Positions 37,086 through 46,696 of a stretch of 64,000 nt of DNA are shown here, piece after piece. This DNA comes from CAYLPJ01 sp964385465. Lineage in GTDB: Bacteria > Planctomycetota > Phycisphaerae > SM23-33. The DNA lies in NCBI GenBank assembly GCA_964385465.1, contig CAYLPJ010000001.1:62001-126000 (forward strand), in the 5' to 3' direction. The translations under genes were made by a program, and so were the position numbers. Every line of letters begins with the position of its first letter. Position 1 is the stretch's first letter. The notes beneath the pieces were generated by a model that was not told the DNA's origin, made no database searches, and saw only the letters and a list, made by a program, of their open reading frames with translations.

Positions 37086-38099
37086 TCACCCGGCGTCGGG
37101 CGTGAAGAGGACCTTGCCGGTCTCGCGGGAGGCGAAGAGTGCGTAGGCCTCGCCGGCGTCCTCGATGCCGAAGCGGTGGGTGATCATCTCGGCCGAGCGG
37201 AGACCGGCGTCGAAGGCGCGGCAGAGGTCGTCGAACTCGCCCAGCGCGAAGCACGTCGAGCCGGAGACGGTGACCTCCTTGCGGAGGAAATGGTCCGACG
37301 GGCGGATGCGCGCGTCGTTGTTCTCGCCGATGACGGCGACGTGGGCGAACGGCGCGGCGACGTCGAGGGCCCAGCCCAGCGGCTCGCCCTCGCCGGAGCA
37401 CTCGAAGGCCCGCTCGCAGCCGCGCCCGCCGGTGAGTTTGCGGACCCGCTCGACCACGTCACCGTCGGCGGGGTCGAGGGTCGTCTCGGCCCCCAGGCGT
37501 TCGGCCAGCTCGCGGCGGTAGGCAACGGGCTCGACGCCGATCACTCTCGCCCCGAGGTGCCTCGCCACGCAGAGCGTCCCGAGGCCCATCGGCCCGAGGC
37601 CGAAGATCGCCACCGTGTGCGTGGCGCTCGTGCCGATCCGCCGGTGGGCGTGGTAGGTCGTGCCCACCGGATCGAGCATCAGCGCGCCCTGCTCGAACGA
37701 GATCGAGTCGGGCAGCTTCAGAAGCGACCGCTCGCACATCCGCGCGTACTCGGCGTGCACCCCGTCCAGCCCGAAGCCGTAGCCGCCGCGGCTGTTGCGG
37801 CAGTAGGCGAAGTAGCCGGCGCGGCACATGTCGCAGACGCCGCAGGTGTACCCCCCGGCCGTGCAGACGCGGTCGCCGACCTTCAGCACTCGCGGACGGT
37901 CGACGGCGACGACCACCCCGGCGCCCTCGTGCCCGGGGACGAAGGGCTTCTCGCCGGGGGTCTCGTAGTGGCAGTGCAGGTCCGAGCCGCAGATCGCGGC
38001 GGCCTCGATCCGGACGACCACCTCCTCCCCGGCCGGCTCGGGGTCGGGGACGTCTCGCGTCTCAACGGTGTGTGCGTCCAGGATGTGTGCGGCTCGCAT
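37086..38099 (-). CDS. Zinc-dependent alcohol/sorbitol-type dehydrogenase
   Basis: 337 residues, medium-chain dehydrogenase family. The catalytic zinc ligands are Cys37, His57 and Glu58 (C-G-S-D-L-H and G-H-E). The structural zinc cysteines are at 86, 89, 92 and 100. The nucleotide-binding loop G-L-G-P-M-G-L-G is near residue 168. It oxidises a secondary alcohol or polyol with NAD(P); the exact sugar is unknown. It is cytoplasmic. It is the last gene of the minus-strand catabolic run, 63 bp after the propeller gene. Confidence 0.9.
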   Translation of the reverse strand: MRAAHILDAHTVETRDVPDPEPAGEEVVVRIEAAAICGSDLHCHYETPGEKPFVPGHEGAGVVVAVDRPRVLKVGDRVCTAGGYTCGVCDMCRAGYFAYCRNSRGGYGFGLDGVHAEYARMCERSLLKLPDSISFEQGALMLDPVGTTYHAHRRIGTSATHTVAIFGLGPMGLGTLCVARHLGARVIGVEPVAYRRELAERLGAETTLDPADGDVVERVRKLTGGRGCERAFECSGEGEPLGWALDVAAPFAHVAVIGENNDARIRPSDHFLRKEVTVSGSTCFALGEFDDLCRAFDAGLRSAEMITHRFGIEDAGEAYALFASRETGKVLFTPDAG

Positions 38100-38162
38100 G
38101 TCGGCCTCCTCTCTGAAGCGATGCGGCGGGGATCAGCGATGATGAAGTCGGCTGCGACGGGA

Positions 38163-39566
38163 TCAGCGCCGGGCCCCCACGTCGTAGCACCGGAGCGTGT
38201 CGTGGTAGCGGAGATAGAGCCGGCCCCGGTGAATGACGGGGTGGGCCCAGGCGTCGCGGATCTTCTTTCGCCCCCGCGGGGTGGCGAAGCGGAAGCGCCC
38301 GCGAGTCTCGAACCGGTCGGCAAGCGGCTCGAGCAGGGCGGCCTCGCCGTTCTGGCTGACGCAGTGGAGCAGCCCGTCGGCCCACAGCACGGCCCCGCGC
38401 GCCAGGCCGGTCAGGTTGTAGAGCGTCCGGCCGGTCTTCCAGTCGAGGGCGACCCAGCCGACGCGACCGCGGTAGTCGGCGCCGAAGAGCCTGCCGTCGC
38501 GATAGACGAGCCCGCCGCTCATCTCGTTCAGTTCGGCCAGCCAGACGGGCGCGACGGTGGTCCGCTCGCCGCCGACGGTGAGCTTCAGGCGCTCGGTCGG
38601 GCGCTTGTCGGGGCTGGAGACCACCACGCTGTCGCCGTGGTACAGCGGCGTGGTGGCGATGGCCTGGAACCGCGTCGGGCGCGGGACGTGCCACTGCAGC
38701 CGCCCCGTCTCGGCGTCGGCGCCGAAGGCGTGATGCGACGAGCCCCCCACGACGTGCCGCCGCCCGCCGTAGCGGAACAGGATCGGCGAAACGTACGCCG
38801 CCCTGTCCTCGCCCAGCGGCTGGCTCTGCCAGACGGTCTCGCCCGTCCGCTTGTCCAGCGCGGCCAGCAGGGCCTTGCGCCCGCCGGGCGTGACGATCAG
38901 CTTCGCCCCGTCGGCAAGCAGGCATTCGCTGTGGCCCCAGCGGATTCTGTCGGCCTCGAACCGCTCGAGCGTGTTGACGCTCCAGACCTCCCGCCCGGTG
39001 TTGGCGTCGTAGCACGCCACCCGCCCGTGACCGTTCATGTGGTAGACGTGCCCGTCGTCGATCAGGCAGCAGGCGCGGGCGCCGGGGTAGCTCTTGGTCC
39101 ACGCCAGGCCGTTGTCGGCCGTCCACTGGGGCTTGCCCGCCAGGTCGAAGGCGAAGACGCGGCAGCGCCGGCCGACGTCGCCGGTGATGTAGAGCGTGCC
39201 CCGTGAGATGACCGGGCAGGACCACCCCCGCCCGAGACCGTCGACCTGCCAGAGCAGCTCGGGCCCACCCTCGGGCCAGCGGTCGAGCAGGCCGGTCTCG
39301 TCGCAGACGCCGTCGCGCCGCGGGCCGCGCCACTGGGGCCAGCCGGGCTCGTCGGAGGCGATCAGCCCGTCGTTGCCGGCGGCGGGCGCCGCGGACGTCG
39401 CGGCCAGGAGCATCGCGGCGCAGCGCGCAATGGCGGCCAGCGGCCGGCGGCCCGTGCCCGGCTCGGGGCGGGCGGGACCGCGGCGGGTCCTGTCGGGGGG
39501 CAGGCCACGGTCATGGAGAGGTCTGGCGCCGAAGCGGAACGATGCCCGGGCTGTGTCGGTGTTCAT
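38163..39566 (-). CDS. PQQ-type beta-propeller protein, probably exported
   Basis: 467 residues. From about residue 75, W-P-Q-W-R-G-P-R-R-D-G opens the propeller, as in planctomycete PQQ-binding-like proteins. Blade repeats of the type A-L-D-x-x-T-G-x-x-x-W follow (for example K-R-T-G-E-T-V-W-Q and W-K-T-G-R-T-L-Y). No dehydrogenase active site is evident, so it may be a structural or binding propeller. The frame opens at ATG 39566, inside a dispersed repeat; a hydrophobic stretch at about 50-62 looks like a late signal peptide. The true start may lie downstream. Confidence 0.75.
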   Translation of the reverse strand: MNTDTARASFRFGARPLHDRGLPPDRTRRGPARPEPGTGRRPLAAIARCAAMLLAATSAAPAAGNDGLIASDEPGWPQWRGPRRDGVCDETGLLDRWPEGGPELLWQVDGLGRGWSCPVISRGTLYITGDVGRRCRVFAFDLAGKPQWTADNGLAWTKSYPGARACCLIDDGHVYHMNGHGRVACYDANTGREVWSVNTLERFEADRIRWGHSECLLADGAKLIVTPGGRKALLAALDKRTGETVWQSQPLGEDRAAYVSPILFRYGGRRHVVGGSSHHAFGADAETGRLQWHVPRPTRFQAIATTPLYHGDSVVVSSPDKRPTERLKLTVGGERTTVAPVWLAELNEMSGGLVYRDGRLFGADYRGRVGWVALDWKTGRTLYNLTGLARGAVLWADGLLHCVSQNGEAALLEPLADRFETRGRFRFATPRGRKKIRDAWAHPVIHRGRLYLRYHDTLRCYDVGARR

Positions 39567-39586
39567 CTGCGTTCATCCCTGTTGAC
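39561..39586. repeat. Dispersed intergenic repeat, copy 1
   Basis: Two directly repeated decamers, GTTCATCTGC and GTTCATCCCT, followed by GTTGAC. Related copies lie at 41125-41160 (inverted) and 41318-41383. Confidence 0.45.
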
Positions 39587-39613
39587 TATGAGGAAACGCC
39601 GAGGTCGTGCCCG

Positions 39614-41113
39614 TCAATACCACCGCCAGCCCATGCCGGCGACGGGGAGCTTCTCGAAGGCGGCCCGGTCGGCCGGCGGGGCGACGGCCAGGCCGGTCGG
39701 GCTCTCGGGGTCCAGGATGTCGGTATCGCCAACGGCCTCGGCCTCGGCGGCGAGCTTCGCCCGCCAGGTCGCCAGCGTGGCCTCGTCGGCATCGGCGGCG
39801 AGGTTCGTCAGTTCCTTCGGGTCGGCGGCGAGGTCGTACAGCTCCTCGGTCGGCCCGGTCTGCGTGTAGATGTACTTCCACCGCCCGTCGCAGACCATGG
39901 CCGTCTGGTTCGGGTCGTCGCGGCACTGGGCGTAGTAGGCCTCCCGCCCCGCCGCCGAGCCGTCGGCCAGGATCGGCGAGAGGTCCTGCCCGTGCACCTG
40001 CTCGCCCAGCGGGCAGCCGGTCAGGGCCGCCAGCGTCGGCAGGATGTCCTGGAGCCCGGCCGGCTGCGGTCGGCGCGTGCCGGCCGGCATGCCGGGGGCG
40101 CGCCAGAGGATCGGCACGCGGACCGAGCCCTCGTGGTGCGTGCTCTTGAAATACGTGCCGAAGTCCCCCATCAGGTCGCCGTGGTCGGCCGTGTAGGCCA
40201 CGATCGTGTTCTCCGCCTGCCCCAACTCCTCCAGGGCCGCCAGCACCCGGCCGACCTGGGCGTCGTGAAAGCTCACCAGGCCATAGTAGTACGCCTTGAT
40301 CACACGCATCGCCTCCGGGCTCAGCGTGGTGAACGCGTGGGTGTAGCGGCGGCGCTGGAGCTCGGGGTCGCGCCCGGCCAGCGCCGACTCGTTGCCGGCC
40401 GGGGGATCGACCGAGCGCGGGTCGACCATCCGCGCGTAGTCGCCCGGCGGGTCGTAGGGCGAGTGCGGCTTGGGGGAGCTGCACCAGATCAGGAACGGCC
40501 TGTCGCCGCGGCGGTCGAGGTGCTCGCGCATGCGGGCGATGGTGCGGTCGGCGACCCAGTGCTCGACGTGATGCTCCGGCGGCAGGGGCGTGGGGCAGGG
40601 GCGCACGTCGTTGTTGCCGATCCCGTGGGCGCGGCTGAAGCCGCCCCAGCCGACGTCGTGGAGGTAGTCGAGGTAGTCCTCGAGCCCGCGCTGCGTGTTG
40701 GCCGGGTCGAACTGCCGGATCAGCCGCCCGGACTCGGTCAGGTCGCAGTGCTGGAAGCCGTGCAGCAGCCGCCCCTCGCGGGTGGGGGCATACGGGACGT
40801 AATGCAGCTTGCCGCAGGCGTAGGTCTCGTACCCGGCGGCGGCGAAGTGGGCGGCGAGCTTCGGCTGGTCGTCGCGGATCCGCCCGCCGTTGTTCTTGCA
40901 GCCGGTCGCGCGGTGGGGGTAGTTGCCGGTCGTGATCGTCGCCCTGGCCGGCACGCAGATGGGGTTGGGGGTGAAGGAGTTCTCGAACAGCGTTCCCGAC
41001 GCCGCCAGCGCGTCGAGGTTCGGCGTCCTGCACACCTCGTTCCCGTAGCAGCCCAGCGCATCGCAGCGGAGCTGGTCCGCGGTGATCAACAGCACATTCG
41101 GACGATCCGGCAT
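39614..41113 (-). CDS. Type I sulfatase
   Basis: 499 residues from ATG 41113, chosen because AAAGGA lies 8 nt upstream and P-N-V-L-L-I follows at once. The formylglycine motif C-x-P-x-R is C53-V-P-A-R57. Metal-binding residues include Asp13 and the late D-H-G-D motif. It removes sulfate from a sulfated sugar. No signal peptide is visible on this start, so cytoplasmic action on imported oligosaccharides is likely. The frame continues upstream into a dispersed repeat and is not used. No anaerobic maturase gene (anSME) is in the window. Confidence 0.93.
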   Translation of the reverse strand: MPDRPNVLLITADQLRCDALGCYGNEVCRTPNLDALAASGTLFENSFTPNPICVPARATITTGNYPHRATGCKNNGGRIRDDQPKLAAHFAAAGYETYACGKLHYVPYAPTREGRLLHGFQHCDLTESGRLIRQFDPANTQRGLEDYLDYLHDVGWGGFSRAHGIGNNDVRPCPTPLPPEHHVEHWVADRTIARMREHLDRRGDRPFLIWCSSPKPHSPYDPPGDYARMVDPRSVDPPAGNESALAGRDPELQRRRYTHAFTTLSPEAMRVIKAYYYGLVSFHDAQVGRVLAALEELGQAENTIVAYTADHGDLMGDFGTYFKSTHHEGSVRVPILWRAPGMPAGTRRPQPAGLQDILPTLAALTGCPLGEQVHGQDLSPILADGSAAGREAYYAQCRDDPNQTAMVCDGRWKYIYTQTGPTEELYDLAADPKELTNLAADADEATLATWRAKLAAEAEAVGDTDILDPESPTGLAVAPPADRAAFEKLPVAGMGWRWY

Positions 41114-41383
41114 TGGCGTTTCCTTTTGCTCAGCAGAGATGAACGCGAGGGAACATGGATGAAACAACCGAAGGCGGCGGCAGGGATGCGGGGATTGCAG
41201 GAGATGGCGTACATGGTTCCGTTCTCATATTGCACTTCCGATGAGCTCAGGCCAGGGACGCGCCTTGGACTCTGATGTCTGAAGTCCGCGGCCCCCGATG
41301 CGTGCTCCGCTGTCCTGTGCATCCCGTGCATCCCTGCCGAAGCCTCTTCCTGCCGCATCCGAGCTCATCCGTGTCCATCCCTG
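41114..41383. repeat. Intergenic region with dispersed repeat copies 2 and 3
   Basis: Between the beta-helix and sulfatase genes. An inverted copy at 41125-41160 and several direct units at 41318-41383 share the CATCC(G/C)TG-type core of copy 1. No gene is seen. Confidence 0.4.
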
Positions 41384-43513
41384 CTATTCCCTGGTGACCA
41401 GCAGGTCGGGTTTCGGGTCGGACCCGGTGCCGACGAGGGCGGTCGCCCGGCCGTCGCGAACGGCGACGGCGCGGCGGCTGAGCGCGGGGACGCCGGCAAA
41501 CCGGTTGTTCAGCAGCAGGCCGCTGCGCAGCGCGCCCACGGGCAGGTCGGCGCGGCAGTTGATGAAGTGATTGACCCGGCCGTCGGCGACGACCGCGGCC
41601 CTGCCGACGCGGCCGCGGGTGAAGACGCAGCCCTCGGCGAGCGTCTCGGGCGGGAGGAGGCTGCGGGTCTTGGGCCCGATGACGAAGCGGCAGCTCACCA
41701 GCGGGACGGGCTTGTTGCTGGCGATCGTCGGCGAGCCGCCATTGCCGACGAACTGGCTGTTGGCCAGCAGGTGGGTCGTCGAGTTGGTCAGCCGCATGGC
41801 CGCGTCGCGGCAGCCGAGGAAGGTGCACTCGATGCAGGCGTTGAGGTTGTTCGGCCTCCTGGCGGGCATGTCCAGTCCGACGCCGCATCGGACGAACCCG
41901 CAGCGGTAGAAGACCGTCTTGTCCACGAAGCACATCGACGCGGTATGCCCGCCGGGATAGGCCGGGTTGGGGTGCTGGAGCAGCCCGGCGCCGCAGTGGA
42001 CGAAGTTCACCTGGTCCAGCAGGTTGTTGTCCCAGCAGTTGATCTTGTCCAGGAAGATGCCCGCGCCGGCGTGGTCGCGGAACGTCACGTGCGAGATGCA
42101 CACCCCCGTGCCGCGCATCCACGGCGTGCTGTGATGGATGCCGTACCGCCCGCCCCGCAGCGACAGGTCCGCGAGGACAAACGGCTGGAGGTCGCCCTGC
42201 GGGCAGGTGATCAGCGCCATGTCATCCCGCCTGGCCACCAGCACCGTCTTGCCCCGCCCCGCGCCGACGAGCCCCTGGTGCTTGCCGATCCGCAGCGGCC
42301 GGCCGATCGCGTAGACCCCCGCATCCAGCAGCACGATGCCCTCGGCGTCGATGCGTTTCTGGAGTTCGGCCGAGCGGTCGCCGGCCTCGGCCGCCTTGGC
42401 CCGCCAGTCCCCGCCGAGCGGGGCCGGCGGCTCGCGGTAGGCCGGCGGGCGCCACGGCTTCGGCGCCGCCTCGGGCGGGGCGAGCATGGCCTCCAGCGCG
42501 CGGGCGGCGGGCCCGGGCAGCCGGTTGCCGACGGCCTTGCCGTTGACGCTGACCTCGCCCTTGCCGTCCAGGAAGGCCTTGACGATGAGCGTCTCGGCGG
42601 ACCCCGCCCCGATGCTGAAGTTCCGCCCGGCGGCCCAGAGCAGCCGCTTGCACGCCTTCGGCAGCAGGATGTTGGGCGAGGTGAACTTGCCCCAGAGGTT
42701 GACGCCGTAGGCGCGGACCTCGGTGGCGGCGGTGTCCAGCAGGCCGGTGGCGTTGGCCCCGCCGTTGCGGAGGTTCGCGCCCTGGGCGGCGAACAGCCGC
42801 AGCGTGCCCATCGGGCCGGTGGTGATCAGCGGGCGGTCGCTGCGACCCTCCCAGTTCCAGCTCTCGGCGTCGAGGCCGACGATGGCAAGATCCTTCAGCC
42901 CGGCCAGCTCGATCGGCGCCCGCCGGGGCGTGAGGATGTTCAGCCACAGCAGCACATTGCCGTACGACGGCGTCGTCGCGTTGCCCTTGAGCACGATGTC
43001 CGGCCCGGCCTGGTGGACCATGGTGCGGATGAAGCCGTTGTTCCGCAGGAACCCGCCGGCGGTGTTGTCGGCGTGGATCGAGACGTTGTGCAGCCCGACG
43101 AAGCGGTTGCCCGCCAGGCACGCCCGGTCGATCCGCACCCGCGTCCGCTCGATCCGGTAGAAGAGGTTCTCCCGCGTGACCTCCGCAGACGGCGGAAACG
43201 TGAGCTGCACCGGGTTCACCGACGAGAGAATCGCGCCGGTCGTCCCCGGCTCGACCACCACCTCCGGAATGGCCGTGCCATACAACCCGTACACCGCGCA
43301 GCCGCTGCGGAGCACGAGGCGCTTCGGACCCCGGCCGCGATAGTCCGCCCACTGGAGGCGGACGACCTTGTGCTCGTCGAGGGCCTTCTGAAGCCTCCCG
43401 GCCTCGGCGACGGGAACGAAGTGCGCCTCGCGGGGGTAATACGCCGGCCGCGCCGGAACGTCGGCGGACACCGCGCCCGCAACCCACAGCACTGCAATCG
43501 CCGCGTACCTCAT
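41384..43513 (-). CDS. Secreted right-handed beta-helix (pectate-lyase-like) protein
   Basis: 709 residues from ATG 43513, with AAAGGAGG 6 nt upstream. The signal peptide is about 1-17 (YAAIAVLWVAGAVSA). An N-terminal beta-rich part is followed from about residue 380 by the opening strand D-A-G-V-Y-A-I-G-R-P-L, and then repeated short strands with N, G and C residues (about 420-660). This is the ladder pattern of right-handed parallel beta-helices found in polysaccharide lyases and hydrolases. The catalytic residues cannot be assigned by eye. It sits between deoC and the sulfatase in a minus-strand run. Confidence 0.8.
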   Translation of the reverse strand: MRYAAIAVLWVAGAVSADVPARPAYYPREAHFVPVAEAGRLQKALDEHKVVRLQWADYRGRGPKRLVLRSGCAVYGLYGTAIPEVVVEPGTTGAILSSVNPVQLTFPPSAEVTRENLFYRIERTRVRIDRACLAGNRFVGLHNVSIHADNTAGGFLRNNGFIRTMVHQAGPDIVLKGNATTPSYGNVLLWLNILTPRRAPIELAGLKDLAIVGLDAESWNWEGRSDRPLITTGPMGTLRLFAAQGANLRNGGANATGLLDTAATEVRAYGVNLWGKFTSPNILLPKACKRLLWAAGRNFSIGAGSAETLIVKAFLDGKGEVSVNGKAVGNRLPGPAARALEAMLAPPEAAPKPWRPPAYREPPAPLGGDWRAKAAEAGDRSAELQKRIDAEGIVLLDAGVYAIGRPLRIGKHQGLVGAGRGKTVLVARRDDMALITCPQGDLQPFVLADLSLRGGRYGIHHSTPWMRGTGVCISHVTFRDHAGAGIFLDKINCWDNNLLDQVNFVHCGAGLLQHPNPAYPGGHTASMCFVDKTVFYRCGFVRCGVGLDMPARRPNNLNACIECTFLGCRDAAMRLTNSTTHLLANSQFVGNGGSPTIASNKPVPLVSCRFVIGPKTRSLLPPETLAEGCVFTRGRVGRAAVVADGRVNHFINCRADLPVGALRSGLLLNNRFAGVPALSRRAVAVRDGRATALVGTGSDPKPDLLVTRE

Positions 43514-43545
43514 CGTCGGCCTCCTTTGTGGCGAGCGCGGACGGT

Positions 43546-44232
43546 CTATTCGATGCCGAGGCGCTTCCTGCATTCGTCGAGGATGGTCGCCGTCGCGGTC
43601 GCGCCGCAGCGCGTGCAGCCGAGGGAGCGCATCTGGAGCAGCGCGTCGAGCGTCCGCACGCCGCCGGCGGCCTTGACCTGCACGTGCTCGGGCGCGTGCG
43701 TCCGCATCAGCTTGATGTCCTCCGGCGTCGCCCCGCCGGTGCCGAAGCCGGTGGACGTCTTGACCCAGTCGGCCCCCACCTCGCCGCAGATCTCGCACAG
43801 GCGGACTTTCTGGTCGTTGTCCAGGTAGCAGTTCTCGAAGATCACCTTCACCTTCGCGCCCTCGCCGTGGGCGACGTCCACCACGCCGCGAATGTCCTGG
43901 CGGACCAGGTCCCACTCGGCGCTGAGCACGGCCGAGATGTTGCAGACCATGTCCAGCTCCTTGCCGCCGTCGGCGACGGCCTGGCGGGCCTCGGCGGCCT
44001 TCGCCGCCGTCGCGTGCCCGCCGTGCGGGAAGCCGATCGTCGTGCTCGGGTTGACGGTGCTGCCGGCGAGGATCTCCGCGCACCGCTTCAGCCGGTACGG
44101 CAGGATGCACACGCTGGCGGTGTCGTAGGTCAGCGCCAGCTCGCAGCCGGCGTCCAGCTCCTCGACCGTCATGAACGGCTTGAGCAGCGAGTGATCGATC
44201 ATCTTGGCGATCGCTTCGTACGTGTAGTCCAT
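43546..44232 (-). CDS. deoC: Deoxyribose-phosphate aldolase
   Basis: 228 residues. Cleaves 2-deoxyribose 5-phosphate to glyceraldehyde 3-phosphate and acetaldehyde. The Schiff-base Lys158 is in V-K-T-S-T-G-F-G, Lys187 in V-K-A-A-G-G-V-R, and Asp94 in D-M-V-C-N-I. ATG 44232 has AGGAG 6 nt upstream. In this setting it may act on sugar-derived aldol substrates rather than deoxynucleosides, since no other deo genes are near. It starts 20 bp after the FAD oxidoreductase stop. Confidence 0.95.
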   Translation of the reverse strand: MDYTYEAIAKMIDHSLLKPFMTVEELDAGCELALTYDTASVCILPYRLKRCAEILAGSTVNPSTTIGFPHGGHATAAKAAEARQAVADGGKELDMVCNISAVLSAEWDLVRQDIRGVVDVAHGEGAKVKVIFENCYLDNDQKVRLCEICGEVGADWVKTSTGFGTGGATPEDIKLMRTHAPEHVQVKAAGGVRTLDALLQMRSLGCTRCGATATATILDECRKRLGIE

Positions 44233-44252
44233 CGGGGTCTCCTGGTTGGGTG

Positions 44253-46532
44253 TCAAGGCCTGGCGCGGGGGGCGTAGGCTTCCAGTTCGTAGACGCGGGC
44301 GGTGTCGAGGTGACCGGCCGTGACGTGCAGACGCAGCCGCCGGGTGGTCACCGGCTCGAATTGCTTGTGCCAGTGGCAATCCTTGTTGCCGGCGGTCTTC
44401 GTGGCGGGGATGTCCACCCAGTCCGTGCCGTCGTGGGCCTGGAAGACGAAGTCGTGGATCGGCCAGACGTGCTTGCTGCCCTGCACGTAGCCGTTGACCA
44501 TCCGCAGGCCGGCGATGGTGACCGGCTCGTCCCACGCCAGCTCCAGCCACGCGGGCATCTTGCGGGCGCTGACCCACCGGGCGTCGCGGTCGTTGATGTC
44601 CGCCTTGCCGTCGTTGACGTTCGACGGCGCGTACTTCGCCTCGTCGTAGCGGCTGGACGCGGCGACCTTCGCCGCGGGGGCGAGGTTCCTGCCCGCCTTG
44701 GCGACCCATTCCGGCAGTTTGACGGCCGCGGCGCGCCCGTGCCCGCCGCTGCCGCCGCGCCAGGGCTTGCTGCCCACGCCCTTGGCCAGCAGGGCCTTGA
44801 GCTGGGCGAGGTGGTCGCTGTAGACGCCGCGCGGTGTGGTGTCGTACTCCTTGCAGATGCTGGCGGCCATGCCGACGACCTCGCCCATCATCCCGCCGGT
44901 CCGCATCACGCGGGTGCTTCCGAGGGCGTCGTGGGTGACGGAGATGTCGCGTCCGGCCATGAAGAGGTTGCCCACGTTCCGCGAGTAGAGGCATCGGTAG
45001 GGTATCCACGCCGGGCCCTTGAAGTGGGTGAAGTGCGCCCGCGAGATGAACGGGCGGTCCTCGAAGCCCTTGACGTATCGCTTGTCGGGCAGGTGCAGGT
45101 CGATCGACCACGTGGAGGGCACGCAGGCGTCGGGCCAGTCGTGCTTGCCGAGGACGTGCTTGCGGGTGAGGATGACGTCGCCGAGCAGCCGGCGGCTCTC
45201 CCGCGTGCCGGCGATGTACGCCGCCCAGACGAGCTTGTGCGTGGGGTACTTGCCGTGAACGTTCTTCAAAGCGTCCCACGCACCGTACATCGCCCGGAAG
45301 TTGTTGTCGCGGATCCGCTCGCCGTGGGCGAACGGGTCCTTGTTGAAGCCGCTCTCCCAGAACCACACGCCCAGCCGCTTGGGGAACGGCTTGTTCGAGA
45401 GGTCCAACGCCCACGGGCAGCGCGGGAAGCTCGTCGGCTTGCCCGTGTCGGCGATGTTCCACAGGTTCGAGCGGCCCATGTGGCCTTTCTCGGTCATGTC
45501 GTAGTCCGCACCCGCCAAGGCGCCGATGACACCGTGGCCGGTGCAGTCGGCCACCAGTCGCGCCTCGAACCGCCGCCGCTTGCCGCTGCGGATGTGCTGG
45601 GCGATGACGGCCACGATCCGCCCGTCGGCCGTCTCGACCGCGTTGCCCCGCCAGCCGAGGTGCAGCGATACGTTCTCCTGCGAGCGGACCAGCTCGATAC
45701 GCCGGTCGTCCTCGTACAGCCCCTTCGTGTTGCCCGTCGGGCCGTGCGAACGCCGGGCCGGCTCCAACTCGCGGACCAGGTCGCCGATCCGCGGGTACGG
45801 CTCGAAGTTCGTGTGCCCCTGGAGCCACACGCGGACCTCCCCGCTGTTGTTGCCCCCCAGCACCGGGCGGTCCTGGATCAGGGCAACCTTCAGCCCCAGC
45901 CTCGCGGCCGAGAGGGTCGCGCACGTCCCCGCGATGCCCCCGCCGACGACGACGAGGTCGAACCGCCCGACCTCTTCGGGTGCGTCCTGGACCGTGCCGA
46001 GCTTGCGGCGGAGTTCGGTCAGCTCGGCCAGGTCGTCCGGCGGCGCGGGCTCACCGGCGGGGACGAAGCAGACGGCGTCGCAACGGCCCTCGAAGCCCGT
46101 CAGATCGTCCAGGGCCAGGCGGACCTCGCCGGCGGGGACCGTGACCGTGCCCCCCTCCTGCCAGTGCCACGCCGCCCCCTCCGTGCCGAACGTGACCTCC
46201 AGCGGCTTGCCCGCAACGTGCAGCTTGAACCGCCCCGGCGCGCCGGGAGCGCCCCACGGGGCCACCCAGTCCCGCGTGCGGACGTAGACGTCGTACGACC
46301 CGCCCGCCGGGAAGGCCACCGTGGTGTTGGCGTCGGCGACCGGCACGCCCAGCCCGTGGGCCAGGAGGTACGGCGAGCCCATTTCGTCCATGAACTGCTG
46401 ATCGACCTTCCATCCGCCGATGTGCTCGAACGCCTCGGCCTCGACGAGAACCGTACCGGGCCCGGCCGCGGCGGCGGTCGCCGCGCACGACGCCGCCAGC
46501 AACACGCACGCGATGGTCGCGATTCGATGCAT
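44253..46532 (-). CDS. Secreted FAD-dependent oxidoreductase with carbohydrate-binding ends
   Basis: 759 residues with a signal peptide (about 1-23). Residues about 28-160 form a carbohydrate-binding-like beta sandwich (V-L-V-E-A-E-A-F). An FAD domain follows, with V-V-V-G-G-G-I-A-G near 195-203 and a late V-G-N-L-F-M-A-G-R-D-I-S. The last ~120 residues look like an F5/8 type C (discoidin) domain (N-L-A-P-A-A-K-V-A-A-S-S). The family is common in planctomycetes; its substrates are unassigned. AGAGGTGAG lies just upstream of the ATG. It leads the minus-strand run. Confidence 0.85.
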   Translation of the reverse strand: MHRIATIACVLLAASCAATAAAAGPGTVLVEAEAFEHIGGWKVDQQFMDEMGSPYLLAHGLGVPVADANTTVAFPAGGSYDVYVRTRDWVAPWGAPGAPGRFKLHVAGKPLEVTFGTEGAAWHWQEGGTVTVPAGEVRLALDDLTGFEGRCDAVCFVPAGEPAPPDDLAELTELRRKLGTVQDAPEEVGRFDLVVVGGGIAGTCATLSAARLGLKVALIQDRPVLGGNNSGEVRVWLQGHTNFEPYPRIGDLVRELEPARRSHGPTGNTKGLYEDDRRIELVRSQENVSLHLGWRGNAVETADGRIVAVIAQHIRSGKRRRFEARLVADCTGHGVIGALAGADYDMTEKGHMGRSNLWNIADTGKPTSFPRCPWALDLSNKPFPKRLGVWFWESGFNKDPFAHGERIRDNNFRAMYGAWDALKNVHGKYPTHKLVWAAYIAGTRESRRLLGDVILTRKHVLGKHDWPDACVPSTWSIDLHLPDKRYVKGFEDRPFISRAHFTHFKGPAWIPYRCLYSRNVGNLFMAGRDISVTHDALGSTRVMRTGGMMGEVVGMAASICKEYDTTPRGVYSDHLAQLKALLAKGVGSKPWRGGSGGHGRAAAVKLPEWVAKAGRNLAPAAKVAASSRYDEAKYAPSNVNDGKADINDRDARWVSARKMPAWLELAWDEPVTIAGLRMVNGYVQGSKHVWPIHDFVFQAHDGTDWVDIPATKTAGNKDCHWHKQFEPVTTRRLRLHVTAGHLDTARVYELEAYAPRARP

Positions 46533-46684
46533 AGCTCACCTCTCTATTGGACCGCCGATTGTACTCGTCGCGACCCCGCCGGTCAGCGATCTTCCCGACC
46601 TCCACCGCGACGATCCCCCAACTCCCGGCCCCCGGCCGCCCGGCAGTCCGGCCATCCAGTCTTCCGGTCCCGCCGCTCGCCCCG

Positions 46685-46690
46685 TACCAT
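46685..46690 (+). promoter_or_regulatory. Candidate leaderless -10 box of the epimerase gene
   Basis: TACCAT lies 6 nt before ATG 46697, with no Shine-Dalgarno. No convincing -35 is visible. Confidence 0.35.
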
Positions 46691-46696
46691 ACGGCC

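Noticed and set aside
41114..41167. N-terminal extension of the sulfatase
   Set aside because: The extra 18 codons come from a dispersed repeat; the ATG at 41113 has the ribosome site and the conserved first strand.
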